Assembly: GCF_950295315.1 (NCBI RefSeq)
Contig: NC_080180.1
Coordinates: 65,250,092 to 65,314,091 of the forward strand
Origin: Erinaceus europaeus
Taxonomy: Eukaryota > Chordata > Mammalia > Eulipotyphla > Erinaceidae
Length of the DNA: 64,000 nt
Direction: 5' to 3'
Positions 21,670 through 32,736 of this stretch are shown here, piece by piece. Each line of letters begins with the position of its first letter. Position 1 is the first letter of the stretch. A program made the translations under genes and the position numbers. A model generated the notes under the pieces. The model saw only the letters and a list, made by a program, of their open reading frames with translations. It did no database searches and had not been told where the DNA came from.

Positions 21670-22280
21670 AGTAAGCTGTGTTCAGCTCAAGTCATACACA
21701 ATGCTGTTTGACAAAGGACTATAGGAGCATGAGTTATTTTCTACTGTGTTACAAGTCATCCCAATCTGAGTACGTTACGGCAAAAATATGGCATCATCTC
21801 ACAAATCTGGGTCAGATACTTAGGAATAACTCATTCTGTGTTTCTGGGTTAGGGTCACTGAACAGTCGTGGAGCTACTATACAGAGTGGCACCATTTGGT
21901 ATTTGAGCAGAGCTGGAGAATTTGCTTTCAAGATGGCTCTTGAGAGAACAAGGCGTCTCTGATCTTTGCTGAAGGCATCTCAGATGCCTACTGAAGAGAG
22001 AGAGAATGTTGCCTCATTGTCCTCTCTGTGGTTAGCCCAATGCTTGTATGAACTGGTGAGTGACTTCCATCCTAGTAAGAGATCTAAGGGAAGGAGGATA
22101 AGGGTTGGCTTTTGTGGTCTAATCTTAGAAATGAGATACCATCAACTCTACTATGGTGTGTTCATCACACAAACTGGTCTGCTGGTCTTGATATCACGTA
22201 GGAGCAGGCCACACAAGCTGTGCTGTTGTCAGAAGGGTTTGTTGGAAAACGTCTGGCAACCACACTTAGTGTAAGCAGCA
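21670..22280 (+). mobile_element. Ancient interspersed repeat, class unresolved
   Basis: The run GGGTCAGATACTTAGGAATA, TTCAAGATGGCTCTTGAGAG and GACTTCCATCCTAGTAAGAG has the block order of an old eutherian-wide repeat that I recall but cannot name safely. Open frames of 94 and 102 residues here have no domain. Confidence 0.4.
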
Positions 22281-22983
22281 TCATAGAAAGGGGTATTTTT
22301 TTATCCTGTTGACTGTTCACACTGTTTTGCCACCTCCCTTATCCAGAAATATCACTCTAGTGTATAGTATAAAGCTATGCTGCCATAAAACTTTTTACAT
22401 TTTATCCTTTTATATAGCATAATAAGACAAGAAGTCATTGCTGCCTTTAAATTCTATATTCTGCTTCTTGGGAAGGGCCAACAATATATTTTGTTGATAA
22501 CACATTCCCCTAGAAGGATGTTGATAAAGCTTCTGCTATTGTCAGAGATTTATTGTAGCAAGCGTGTTCTAAATTTAGAATAATTGCAGATACTCCCTAA
22601 TAACTATACAAATGTATTTCAACATTTTCTTTTTAGCCCACAGGAGAAACTCAGTTTTCAGTTTAAGAAAGAGCTCCTACAGGGCTAATCCACATTAAGG
22701 ATGAGCAATTTCCTGATAAGCTCCATTAATGAATGTTACTGTCATTACATTTGTAGTGAGATTTGACTGAATTATACAACTTGACAAAAAGATCTGAAAG
22801 GACACTGAGCATTTTTTCCTAGTTAAGAGAGCTTATAGGGGTGCATCTGAAAACAAATGTTCCATAATACTTAACAAATGATTACATTTATATTATAGAA
22901 CATTCCCGAATTAATATCTGAAACAATAGTGATATTTTCGAAAATCTCATAAGAAAGAAAACTTTCTAGAGCATTTTTACTTT
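22281..22983. other. Unassigned, AT-rich
   Basis: No repeat or gene recognised. It ends at a SINE-A insertion site. Confidence 0.5.
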
Positions 22984-22999
22984 AAAAATTTATTTATTT

Positions 23000-23266
23000 G
23001 GGAGTTGGGCAGTAGCACAGTGGGTTAAGCACACATGGCGCAAAGCTCAAGGACTGGCGTAAGGATCCCAGTTCAAGCCCCCGGCTCCCCACCTGCAGGG
23101 AAGTCCCTTCACAAGCTGTGAAGCAGGTCTGCAGGTGTCTGTCTTTCTCTCCCCCTCTCTGTCTTCCTCTCCTCTCTCCATTTCTCTTTGTCCTATCCAA
23201 CAACAACAATAATAACTACAACGATAAAACAAGGGCAACAAAAGGGAATACATAAATATTTTTAAA
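23000..23266 (+). mobile_element. SINE-A
   Basis: GGAGTTGGGCAGTAGCACAG head, AAGGACTGGCGTAAGGATCC, body and tail ending AAGGGCAACAAAAGGGAAT. AAAAATTTAT on both sides is a likely target duplication in an older purine-rich SINE. Confidence 0.9.
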
Positions 23267-23492
23267 AAAAATTTATGACAAAGAGAGACAGACAGAGAGG
23301 GGGGGAGGGAGGGAAAGAGAGAGAGAAAGACAGAGAAAGGGAGAGCGATAGGGAGGGGGGAGAGAGAGAGAGAGAGAGAGAGGAAGTGTGGTGACAGAGA
23401 ATCAGAGCTTCTTTCTGGCACATGTAATGGCAGGATTATACTTATGACCCCAATGTTGAGAGTCTAGTATTTTATTCACCTCCTGAGTCCCT
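23267..23492 (-). mobile_element. Purine-rich old SINE, antisense
   Basis: A long GA-rich body (23,280-23,400) followed by GAATCAGAGCTTCTTTCTGG and TTTTATTCACCTCCTGAGTCC, the layout of an antisense SINE with its head at the right. Family not assigned. Confidence 0.45.
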
Positions 23493-23689
23493 TATAGAGC
23501 TTTCATATAGAATTTTTTGTTTGTTTCTTTGAGTGTCATAAGGCCTCCTAATTTCATGGCTCTGTTTCTGATCCAGGCAATGTTGTTCATGTGTGAATTG
23601 TAGTAACAGTTTGATTCTCATCTGCTTTATTCCTGCTCTTGGGTTCCTGTTTATTAGACACATTGTTCCCCTTTATATTTTACACTTTG

Positions 23690-23800
23690 GGAGAATTACT
23701 TCAGTTTCTAAAGATGGAACCAGGGACACAGAACTTTGGTGGTGTGAATGATGCCCTGTTATCTCACAATTTTGTAAATCAGTATTAAAATCATACACAC
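23690..23800 (+). mobile_element. L1 3' end fragment
   Basis: GATGCCCTGTTATCTCACAA then TTTTGTAAATCAGTATTAAA matches the terminal part of the copy at 27,740-27,873. Confidence 0.6.
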
Positions 23801-23804
23801 ACAC

Positions 23805-23887
23805 GAAAGAAAGATAGTGAGAAGGAGAAGAAAGAAAGAAAGGAAGGAAGAAAGAAAGAAAGAAAAAAAGCAAAGAAAGGAAGAACA
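23805..23887. repeat. (GAAA)n purine repeat
   Basis: Irregular GAAA/GGAA units replace the A-tail directly after the L1 3' end, a usual birthplace of such repeats. Confidence 0.9.
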
Positions 23888-24090
23888 GGCCATTGCCACA
23901 AGCTGGAGTCTGGCAGGAGTGCAGACTCCCTGGCACCATGTCATATTGACTAATCCAGAATAAGCATGCTGACAAGATGCCTGGGTTAGATGCTTTCATG
24001 TTAACATTTGAGAAGCTCTGTTCTAGATTTTTTCACCAATTAGCATATAGGTCCATATTTTTAAAACTGACTTATTTTGGGGGGAGGGTT

Positions 24091-24225
24091 TCTTCCCCTC
24101 CTCTCTCCATTTCTCTCTGTCCTACCCAACAACAACTACATCAATAACAACAATAATTATAACTACAACAATACAACAAGGGCAACAAGAGGGAATAAAT
24201 AAATAAGTAATAAAAAACTTTTAAA
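24091..24225 (+). mobile_element. SINE-A, head lost
   Basis: Begins inside the body (TCTTCCCCTCCTCTCTCCAT) and continues through CAACAACAACTACATC to AAATAAATAAGTAATAAAA. 5'-truncated. Confidence 0.85.
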
Positions 24226-25284
24226 AATCATCAATGCATTTAACATTTTGTATAATTAAAATAACCTTAAAATTGGCTATATTCTTGTTGCTTTGTAATA
24301 TTCAATTTTTATCTGACACATTGGGTTGTAGTCTAAGCATGACTAGACACGCACTTGTTACCTTAGTTAAAATCTAAGATAATTAGATTCATTTCCCAGA
24401 ATTCCAAGATACACCAGATCATTAAAAAAATGTGATTCATTGTCATTATGAAATACCAACAAACTAAATACCACCAAATTAATCTCAGTGAATGTTCTTT
24501 AGCAAATAATACAATTTTTTGTGTCTATGCAATAAACATGTTGTCTTGGGGATTGAACCTGGGCCCCAGGGCTTCAGGTAAGCCAGGCAGAGGCTGCTCT
24601 TGGCCTTCCTGACCTGTTAGACTAAATTTAGAGTAAAATTGCTGAACCCTGTTAAAACCCCATCTAGGGCTTTAATGACAGCTGAATTATCAAAATTATA
24701 ACTCACCGAGGAGCAGAGCTATCACTTGTTAAATCTTGAAGTTTTCCATAAAGAAACAGTATTTCCCAACATGGTTTGGTAGGAAGAATCTGAGAAGTCA
24801 AGTATCAGGAAATGTAAAGGGCAAGAACATGGAACGTCTTCAGCTGCTCACTTCCCACCGCCAGCGAGTCAAAAAGACATCACTAAAGTAAACATTCAGG
24901 TGGGTCTCACCTCAACTTTCTGTCCCTTTGACATATCCCCTCAGGATTGAGCTCCTCTGTTTTCAGTGGTTCACACTCATTTTTTCAAAGTCACCTTTGA
25001 TTTCTTCTTTTCTACATCACTGCTAACATCTAGTGACTGGTGCCTTTAAATAGTCTTGACACATATCCAGCACTCAATATACAAGTGATGACGGAATAAA
25101 TGAATGAAATGACCCCAAATCTCTATTGTTTCACCCTGAAGATTTACCCCAAATGTATCCATTTTACTTCAGAGTCACTGTCTCCAAAAAGTCTATTTAT
25201 ATTTGTTATACTGATCGCGTTCAAATACTGCTGTTCAGACTATTCTATAATTTCCTTTTGGGATCATTTGTTTTTAAATATCTG
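24226..25284. other. Unassigned with a SINE remnant
   Basis: GGGGATTGAACCTGGGCCCC at about 24,548 is a remnant of an antisense SINE head. The remainder is repeat-poor with no exon support. Confidence 0.4.
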
Positions 25285-25497
25285 CATTTATTTATTATTG
25301 GGTAGAGAAAGAGAGAAATTGAGAGTGGAGGAGGAGATAGAGAAGGATAGAAACAAGAGAGGTGCCCGCAGACCTGCTTCACCACTTGTGAAGCATTTCC
25401 CCCTGCAGGTGAGGACCACGGGTTTGAACCTGAGTCCCTGTGTACTACAAGCACAGCACTTACCAGGTGCACCATAGCCTGACTCCCCATTTATTTA
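25285..25497 (-). mobile_element. SINE-B
   Basis: TTATTGGGTAGAGAAAGAGAG, then GCATTTCCCCCTGCAGGTGA, GGTTTGAACCTGAGTCC and the head complement ending CCTGACTCCCC. CATTTATTTA on both sides is a likely 10-bp target duplication. Confidence 0.85.
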
Positions 25498-25507
25498 CCT
25501 ATTTATT

Positions 25508-25776
25508 ACCAGCAGGGCTAAGTTGGGGCTAGGTGCTAGAACTATGAATCAACTACTCCCTGTGACCATATTTTTCCTTTCGTTTTCTCCTTTCTATTTT
25601 TTTATTTGATAGGACAGAGAGAAATTGAGAAGGGAGAGGGAGATAGAGAGATAAAGAGGCAGACAGACAGCTACAGACCTGCTCCGCCACTCATGAAGCT
25701 TCCCCTCTGCAGGTGGAGAACAGGAAGTTGTACCCAGTTATAGGTGCATTCAACTGGGTCCGCAGTTAACTGGCCC
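25508..25776 (-). mobile_element. Long-form SINE-B, antisense
   Basis: The left part is the 3' module (CAGCAGGGCTAAGTTGGGGC... TCAACTACTCCCTGTGACCA), then the body (GACAGAGAGAAATTGAGAAG) and a diverged head. Confidence 0.75.
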
Positions 25777-26135
25777 TTGGATTTTATTTCTTACTTTTAT
25801 CTTTTGTTAAGTCCTTTTTAAAAACAAAAAATGTACTTATGTGAGCCAACAAAATACACTAAAATGCTAAATAATAAATAGTCTTAGCACGTTCCTAACT
25901 AATTTATGCACACACTGGTCAACAGACAGATTCTGAGCCCTTCCTCTGTCCTAGCAGAGATAATGACTGTATATACTGCTTACTGTCTGTTTCTCACTTT
26001 CATTTTTCAATATATGTAAACTGGTTCTATTACCGGACAAGGCAACATTCACTCCCCATTATTAGAGCTATAAACTGTTCACTACTTAAATGCATGAAGT
26101 GTTAGTTAATCCATTTAGTTGTTTTGATCTTGCTA
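25777..26135. other. Unassigned, AT-rich
   Basis: No repeat or gene recognised. Confidence 0.5.
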
Positions 26136-26206
26136 TTGGGTTGATGGATAAGTCATAACACATTTTTGCATAGGAAAAATATGTCATGTCTTTTTCAACA
26201 ACCCAA
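26136..26206. mobile_element. Mariner-type MITE (71 bp)
   Basis: The ends are inverted: TTGGGTTGATGGATAAGTCA at left, and the complement of the right end reads TTGGGTTGTTGAAAAAGACA. Inverted similarity extends over roughly 30 bp per arm with GCATAGG near the centre. A TA precedes the left end and CA follows the right, compatible with a decayed TA duplication. Size and ends fit a mariner internal-deletion derivative. There is no transposase. Confidence 0.75.
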
Positions 26207-26303
26207 CATTTGGTTGTTACAAACTACTATAGTGTATTAATATAATGAATAGTACACAAGGGAGTGTAAGTATGATAAATTCTCTGAAGTAGATGTTTAT
26301 GGC

Positions 26304-26306
<3 letters not shown>

Positions 26307-26367
<61 letters not shown>
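26307..26367. repeat. Compound (AC)n-(AT)n microsatellite
   Basis: AC repeat to about 26,335, then AT repeat to about 26,367. Confidence 0.95.
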
Positions 26368-26371
<4 letters not shown>

Positions 26372-26773
26372 TCTTCTGTAATTCATCAAAGATCACACAC
26401 ATATGGCATTGTTTTCCATAGATTTTATATCAAATTGTATATCTGCCAACAAAATATAGAATTTTTATCTCAAGTCTCTTAAAATGTATTGACATTGAAC
26501 ATTTTACTCCAAATTAATTTTGACTGTACTTTGAGTCAAGACTGCTTCTCATTTTACTCTCCAAGTCACGACTCTGTTCCCTTTGATGAATTTTCCTGGT
26601 ATCGCTTTAAATCTTAGGTTCATCTGTTGGATGACTTTATCTTTTGCTCTCAGTTTTTATGTTTACTGACCACTTCATATTTCCTGGCTTTATAATTGTT
26701 TCTATTTCTCCCTGACATCTTATATTTCTGATTTTTTTTTGTTCTCTCTTCATCAGAGTGGTTAAAAAACATC
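26368..26773. other. Unassigned
   Basis: AT-rich with no recognised element. Confidence 0.5.
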
Positions 26774-27012
26774 TGGGGCCAGGTGATGGTGTACCAGGTT
26801 ATGAGGACATGCCACCATGCTCAAGGATCACAGTTCAACCCCCCCCCACACACACACACACCTGTAGATGGAGATGATTCAGGAGTGGAGTAGTAGCTCT
26901 TCAGGTGTCTCTCTCTCTCATTCTCTCTACCTCTCCCTAATCTCTCAGTTTCTCTCTGTCCTATCCAAGAGAGAGATAGATAGTGAGAGATAGAGATATA
27001 AATAGAGAGAGA

Positions 27013-27043
<31 letters not shown>

Positions 27044-27045
27044 GA
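26774..27045 (+). mobile_element. SINE-B with purine-repeat tail
   Basis: GGGGCCAGGTGATGGTGTAC head, a CACACACA patch within the head region, body TTTCTCTCTGTCCTATCC to about 26,968, then GATAGA/GAGAGA repeats to 27,045. Confidence 0.75.
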
Positions 27046-27085
27046 GTATGTGTATTGACTAATTTAGGAAAGAACATTTGCTTAT

Positions 27086-27212
27086 GGGGTGAGAGAGACA
27101 ACATAATAGTTATGCAAAGGCACTGAAATGCCTGAGGCTCCAAAGCCCCAAATGCAGTCTCCTGGTGCACCATCAGCCAGGGCTGAGCAGGGCTGGGAGG
27201 TGGGGGGAAAGT
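27086..27212 (+). mobile_element. SINE-C
   Basis: GACAACATAATAGTTATGC, CCTGAGGCTCCAAAGCCCC, CAGTCTCCTGGTGCACCATC and GGGCTGAGCAGGGCTGGG. Confidence 0.75.
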
Positions 27213-27302
27213 TAATATTTGTCGCCAGAAATCTTTCTATACCATCACTGAAAGGCAGGTGCACCTGGAAAACACCAGAGGAAGCCAGGCTTTGTTTCTT
27301 TT

Positions 27303-27591
27303 CTTTCTTTCTTATTTGTTTTCCCTTTTGTTGCCCTGGTTGTTTTTGATTGTTGTTGTAGTTATTATTGTTGTTGTTATTGATGTCGCCGTTGTTAAGA
27401 TAGGACAGAGAGAAATGGAGAGAGGAGGGGAAGAGAGGGGGGGAGAAATACAGACACCTGCAGACCTGCTTCAAGGCTTGCGAACCCACCCCCTCTGCAG
27501 GCCAGGAGCCGGGCTCGAACTGGGATCCTTAAGCCGTTCCTTGTGCTTTCTTCCTTGTGAACTTAACCCTCTGCTCTACAGCCCAATTCCC
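27303..27591 (-). mobile_element. SINE-A
   Basis: TTTTCCCTTTTGTTGCCCTG, TTGATGTCGCCGTTGTTAAG, body GGACAGAGAGAAATGGAGAG and head ending CTCTACAGCCCAATTCCC. The 135-residue frames on both strands cross this antisense SINE. Confidence 0.88.
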
Positions 27592-27739
27592 TGCACTGTT
27601 ACTTTTATCTGCGAAAGAAGAGGTAAAAGGGAAGAACATTCACTTGGAAGTAATAATAGGTATTAAGGATGATTTTAAAAGGAATTGAAGGCAGGACCAT
27701 TGGAAAAAATGGGGAAAATATAGTTATAGATATAAGGTT

Positions 27740-27873
27740 AAGCCATATCTGTGATGTTGGCAGAATCAATGGAGGGGCTGGGGATACAGAAGTCACGTAG
27801 TGGGAGCAGTGTTGGATTATACTCCTGTTATCTTGTAATTTTGTAAATCAATATCAATCACTAACAAAAAAAA
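27740..27873 (+). mobile_element. L1 3' end, truncated
   Basis: GTGTTGGATTATACTCCTGT, ATCTTGTAATTTTGTAAATC and a 10-A tail. The same ending occurs in altered form at 23,690 and 37,862. Confidence 0.65.
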
Positions 27874-29204
27874 AAGTGCTTTATCACTTGCCCTGAAGAG
27901 TTGTTTACCTTTTTTCACAACATGAGGTTTTATTTTATAAATTATTCTAATAAGAACATTATATTAATGCTATCCCACTTCCTTGATAAGTTTCTCAGGA
28001 TTGAACATGTTGAGTTTTGTTAGTATGTTTGTGGACTTTTCATGCTTGTTAATAAATTATTTTATTATTAAATCAAATTATCGTTTATTCTCTAGTGTCC
28101 AGAATGGTAGCTTCCTACAAATCAGCGTTTCCCAAGCACACCTTTTGAAAAGTTATCTATGGTGTTTCTTTGTACAAAGCTGACTTTTTTATGAAACCCC
28201 CTACACTGGACATTTTTTAAATGGATAAATAAAAAACCTCTGCAAAATAGAATCCTTCAGGTCATTGTGAACACATTAAATTCAGAACAGGCTCTTTTGT
28301 GGCACAGACTTCTTTCCTGCTTTGATCCTATGTGACTCTCCACTCCGTGTGCCTTCACTCAGCATCTCTCTGGGGCCGTATTCTTGGTGATGGTCTCTGC
28401 CTGCTGTGGCTACCTATCTGCCTATTGTGCCTATTGTGTCGTCCCCGGAGGATTTCTTTATCTGTGGGAAATGGATCTGTGTAGAGCATGCTGGACTCTT
28501 CCACCTGTAGGCCATTTGCATCACCTTCATGGTGACTCTTGCCTGCCATCTCTGCAAAGCCAAGGGGTGTTCAGTACTCTTGGGTTTTAGAAACTGCAAA
28601 TCACACTTGGCTCTGTGTTTTACTGCATATGAAGAATGCAACTCTTTTTTATTTTTATTTTTTTGCCTTCCTTGCTAATTGAGGTACTTTCTAGATGATA
28701 AGGAGAAAGATAACACTCTAGAGGATGGGCACACAACAGGGCAAGCCTCTGCTATTTATTGCCTCAATCAGCTACCCCCTGCAGATAGACAACTGTCAAT
28801 CATTTCTGAGGCACCTTAATAGCCATAGCAGGTGATAGTGACCATCATGATTTTAATGAATGAGACTCTGTCAGTGTTCTTCTGACTAGACACTGTTTGC
28901 TGTTACCTTTCAGTAGACAGAGTTTAGAGTATCCTTGTAACCTCTTTGCAATCTGTGTCTTTATTAGAAACTTCTTAGCAATTTTAGGAACTATGCGTGA
29001 GCACTGAGTGACTCTTCTGTACTGTTCCTGAGGTGGATTCCTTGGGTAGGTTTCCTGCATGTCGGCACAGCCCTAATTCGGTGTAATGTATTTTATTCTA
29101 TTTTCCCATTAAGGTTGAGGCTCAGTGCCTGCATGGAGACTCCACTACCACATTTATCTTTCTTTTTCTTATTATTTGGGGATTATTTTTTTGCATGTTT
29201 CACT
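27874..29204. other. Unassigned, repeat-poor 1.3 kb
   Basis: No repeat family recognised. 28,340-28,640 is GC-richer and gives overlapping frames of 64-75 residues on both strands, none with a domain. Could be a conserved or old element; undecided. Confidence 0.4.
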
Positions 29205-29438
29205 CAAATTTTTATTTATTTATTCTATTTATAAAAAAGGAAACATTGACAAAACCATAGGATAAGAGGGGTACAACTCCACACAATTCCCACCACCAGA
29301 TGTCCGTATCCCATCCCCTCCCATGATAGCTTTCCTATTCATTATCCCTCTGGGAGTATGGACCCAGGGTCATTGTGGGTTGCAGAAGGTGGAAGGTCTG
29401 GCTTCTGTAATTGCTTTCCCGCTGAACATGGGTGTTGA
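29205..29438 (-). mobile_element. L1-D 3' UTR copy 4, 5'-truncated
   Basis: Left edge TTTATTTATTTATTCTATTT then GACAAAACCATAGGATAAGA, CTCTGGGAGTATGGACCC and CGCTGAACATGGGTGTTGAC, where the similarity stops abruptly at about 29,438. Confidence 0.85.
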
Positions 29439-29497
29439 CTTTTTACACTGCTGGTCATCATTTCTCCTTTGGCTAATTCTGCTTCTGTTTGTATCCG

Positions 29498-29800
29498 TGT
29501 TGGTCATCACGCCAGGTTCCCTGCATTGCATGATGCTGTGGTCTATTTCCATAATCACTGTTTTCTCTGAGACCCACCCTGCCTGCGGGGCATTGGTTTA
29601 ATCCCCACTGGTTAGATGGAATTGGCACTCTTTTCCTTCTCTCCACCCACTTTCCTACCCAGTTCCTTTTCCTGGCCTGCCACTTCTGTCTCAGAAGGTA
29701 TAAAGGCAGATTCTTTTCTAATCGATAATCATTGAGTTGCATTCCCGCTCAGCCATGAGTTCCTGGTCGTCTCTCTCCCGCCCTCGAAGCTAGCCCAGAA
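29498..29800 (+). mobile_element. LTR, relative of the 56,400 solo LTR
   Basis: CCCACTTTCCTACCCAGTTC, GGCCTGCCACTTCTGTCTC and GAGTTCCTGGTCGTCTCTCT align in order with the LTR at 56,400-56,850. A TATA-like GTATAAAGG lies at about 29,698. The ends are worn. A start TGTTGGTCATCACGCC near 29,498 and an end near ...AATTACA are my best guesses. No internal retroviral genes are present. It lies between an L1-D end and an L1 3' end. Confidence 0.6.
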
Positions 29801-29804
29801 TTAC

Positions 29805-30310
29805 ACTCGAAGGTAAATACAATAGTTTGTACATGCATAACATCTCCAAGTTTTCTACATAACAGTTCGACCACCACTAGGCCCTCTGCAACCGTGTTCC
29901 AGGACCTGAACTCCCCCCTCACACACACACTAGAGTCTTTTATTTTGGTGCAATACACCAACTCCAGTCCAATTTCTGCTGAGTGTTTTCTCTTCTGATC
30001 TTGCATTTCAACTTCTGCCTATGAGTGAGACCATCCCATATCATCCTTTAGTTTTTGACTTATCTCTATTAATATGATTTCTTCAAACTCCATTCAAGAT
30101 ACAGTAAAGAAGGCGAATTCACAATTTTGAATAGCTGTGCAGTATTTCATTGTGTATCTAGACAACAACTTGCTCAGCCACTCATCTCTTGTTGGACACC
30201 TGGGTTGCTTCAGGTTTTGGCTTTAACAAATTGTGCTACTGTGAACATAGACATAGACACAAACCATTTCGGATGGGTGTGTTTGATTCCTTAGGATCAG
30301 TTTTCCTTTG
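29805..30310 (-). mobile_element. L1 3' segment, antisense
   Basis: Complement order matches 42,160-42,545 of the plus-strand L1: TTTGGTGCAATACACCAACT, GAGTGAGACCATCCCATAT, CACTCATCTCTTGTTGGACA and GGATGGGTGTGTTTGATTCC. Its extreme 3' end is missing at the LTR side, which suggests disruption or truncation there. Confidence 0.85.
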
Positions 30311-30492
30311 TTGTCTGACAGAGACAGAGATAAATAGAAGTGGAGAGGAAATGAGAGAGAAAGAGAGGCATTGTCACACTCCTCCATCATTTGTGGGGTA
30401 TCCCTCTTGTAGGTGGGGATGGGGAAGCTTAACCAAGACCCTTTGATATGGTACTATGTCCTCTCAATTGGTTGGACCACCACCCAGTACCT
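30311..30492 (-). mobile_element. SINE-B, diverged
   Basis: CTGACAGAGACAGAGATAAA, CATCATTTGTGGGGTATCCC, CTTGTAGGTGGGGATGGGG and TTGGTTGGACCACCACCCAG. Confidence 0.7.
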
Positions 30493-30529
30493 ACACCTTG
30501 CATAGTACCTACACCTTACATGGTTATTT

Positions 30530-31280
30530 GATGCATTGTCATATTGTAACAGTTAACAAAGACTCTGAGAACTGCTATGATGTATAAACCTTATACAATT
30601 CTGGTGGAAATGTAAATTGGTCCAACCCCTGTGAAAAGTAGTCTGGAGAATTTCAGAACACCAAGATGGCATCTTCCAGGTGATCCAGCAATTTTTCTTC
30701 TGGGGATTTATTCAAAGGAAGGACAAACACTAATTTAAAAATACCTATGTTCACCTATATGAATAATTAGCAGCACAATTTATAATTGTCCAAACTTGGA
30801 AGAAACCCAGAAATATCCAAATACAGATGAATGGGTAAAAAAAACAAAAGTTGTAGTGTATATACACAAGGGAATACTATTCAGCTGTTAAAAATGATGA
30901 TAGTCATCTCCTTTGCCTCATCTTGGATCACTCTTGAAAGCATTATGATAAATAAGAGAAGCCAGAAAGAGAAGGATAGGTACTGGAGGACCCAACATAT
31001 AGGCAGAACTTAAAAACAAGAACAGAAGAGAAAACTAAAGTTAAAGTTGGACTGGGTGTGATGTATTGCAGCAAAAAAGGGAGTGGTGAAGGAGGAAGGA
31101 GGGGATGTAGAGAATGTTGGGGTCCTGGTGTATGCAGCTGGATATAGGCATACGTGGGGGGTGAGAGTGTTTTGTAGACACCTTCAATGGGAGAGGAGAG
31201 GTTATATCCAAGTGCCAAGAACCCTACTATAAACCACTCAGCCCTCCAATTAAATGAAAAAAAAAAAAAAAGAAAAAAAA
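30530..31280 (+). mobile_element. L1 3' segment ending in poly(A)
   Basis: TGGTGGAAATGTAAATTGGT, AGTCTGGAGAATTTCAGAAC, ATCCAGCAATTTTTCTTCTG and AGGGAATACTATTCAGCTGT are ORF2-end and 3' UTR sequence. It continues through a diverged 3' UTR to an A-run at 31,258-31,280. It overlaps in content with the antisense L1 at 29,805, so the two are separate insertions. Confidence 0.8.
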
Positions 31281-31377
31281 ACCAAGATGGTGGCAAGGGA
31301 TTTGGATCTGGAAAGGACAATGAACTTGTAGACCAGACACATCTGTGCTGTGTCGGAGGCATGGGGACAATGCTGTC

Positions 31378-31381
31378 AATA

Positions 31382-31428
<47 letters not shown>

Positions 31429-31443
31429 GAAGAAAGAAAGAAA
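31378..31443. repeat. (GAAA)n microsatellite
   Basis: Near-perfect AAAG units following AATAAAG. It creates a 170-residue minus frame (30,943-31,455) that is low-complexity F/L/S translation. Confidence 0.95.
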
Positions 31444-31744
31444 TCTACCTGACACAGAAGGACATGGGGTAGAGAAATAAGCAACTTCTAAAAAGGAACT
31501 CCATTCTTCAGTTTATATAAACCCCTTTTAGAAAGTTGAGCTGGTAGGCAGTTGCCTCTTTAGACTCCATGTAGCACTTGTTAAAGTTGCAAAGTGAGGG
31601 ATCATTGCCTTGTTAACCTGCTGGCTGAATGTACAGGTAGAACTGAAGCATTCTGGAGAGTTAAAAATCCTAAAAGAAGGCACTGGACTCTGTCCAGCTC
31701 TGTTTTGGGAGGGAAGTTTGATAGATACAACTTAGGAGTATTGG
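31444..31744. other. Unassigned
   Basis: No feature recognised. Confidence 0.5.
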
Positions 31745-32068
31745 GGGGGGCGTTGGGCAGTAGCGCAGCGGGTTAAGCGCACATGGCACAAAGCTCAAGG
31801 ACCGGCGTAAGGATCCCAGTTTAAGCCCCTGGCTCCCCACCTGCAGGGGAGTCGCTTCATAGGCGGTGAAGCAGGTCTGCAGGTGTCTGTCTTTCTCTCT
31901 CCCTTTATGTCTTCCCCTCCTCTCTCCATTTCTCTCTGTCCTGTCCAACAACAATAGCAGCTATGACAACCACAACAAGGGCAACAAAATGGAAATAGCC
32001 TCCAGAAGCAGTGTATTTGTAGTGCAGGCACTGAACCCCAGAGATGACCCTGGAGGCAAAAAAAAAAG
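31745..32068 (+). mobile_element. Long-form SINE-A with 3' module
   Basis: Head GTTGGGCAGTAGCGCAGCGG, body, CAACAAGGGCAACAAAATGG, then the 3' module CAGAAGCAGTGTATTTGTAG and AGATGACCCTGGAGGC before the A-tail. CTTAGGAGT on both sides is a possible target duplication. Confidence 0.9.
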
Positions 32069-32736
32069 TCAGAAGTCAGTTTCTTAGGAGTTGTATATTT
32101 GCTGCCAAGATATGTGACAAAAAAGGCCACCTTGAATGTGTGCTTTCTTCCATATTGACTATTGTAAGGGTATTCATGTGATTTGGAACCATGATTAATC
32201 TGTTCTAAGACTCTTGAAAGATCTCCAGCTTTTTGGCTGTTGCTAAGCTTAATGCATTTTACAGTTTAATTTCACTTTGAACTCATGAGTTATTTCCTAA
32301 AGTGTGTGTTGATGAAAACAGAAACAGAGGTTGAGTGGAGCCTTCTAAACTCCATTTTTCCCATTAACATTGTATGGGGGGAGGGGCGAGAGGGCAGGTA
32401 GGTAGAGGCAAAGAAAGATTGAGAGGACTGAAATCTATCAGCAAAACAAACGGCAGGCCAGCCATTCCTTTAACACTGTTTCTGTGTTCCTGGGGCTCCT
32501 GAGAGTGGAATTCTAATATGCATTACCTGTGATGCTGGATTGCTGATGATCTGCGATTGCAAAAACCTTTTTCAATAGGAATACATTTTTTTCAGGGTTT
32601 GTAGTCCATTCAGGGCGAGTAGTCACTGTGTAAGATTCCATTAACCATGTAGGAGTCACAGTGGATGGTGATGAGAAGTGAGGGGAAATGTGCAGGGAGA
32701 GATACTGTGGAGGGTCCTTGCTGAGAGTGCCCTGTG
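32069..32736. other. Unassigned, possible old SINE at 32,376-32,480
   Basis: A GGGGGGAGGGGCGAGAGGGC purine patch resembles an antisense SINE body but no head is recognisable. The rest has no feature. Confidence 0.35.

Noticed and set aside
27082..27666. 135-residue frames on opposite strands
   Set aside because: They cross a SINE-C and an antisense SINE-A. The recurrent string GQREMERGGE is the translated antisense SINE body seen at many loci.
30943..31455. 170-residue minus-strand open frame, the longest in the window
   Set aside because: It translates a (GAAA)n microsatellite, a poly(A) and L1 3' UTR. The residues are low-complexity F, L, S and P.
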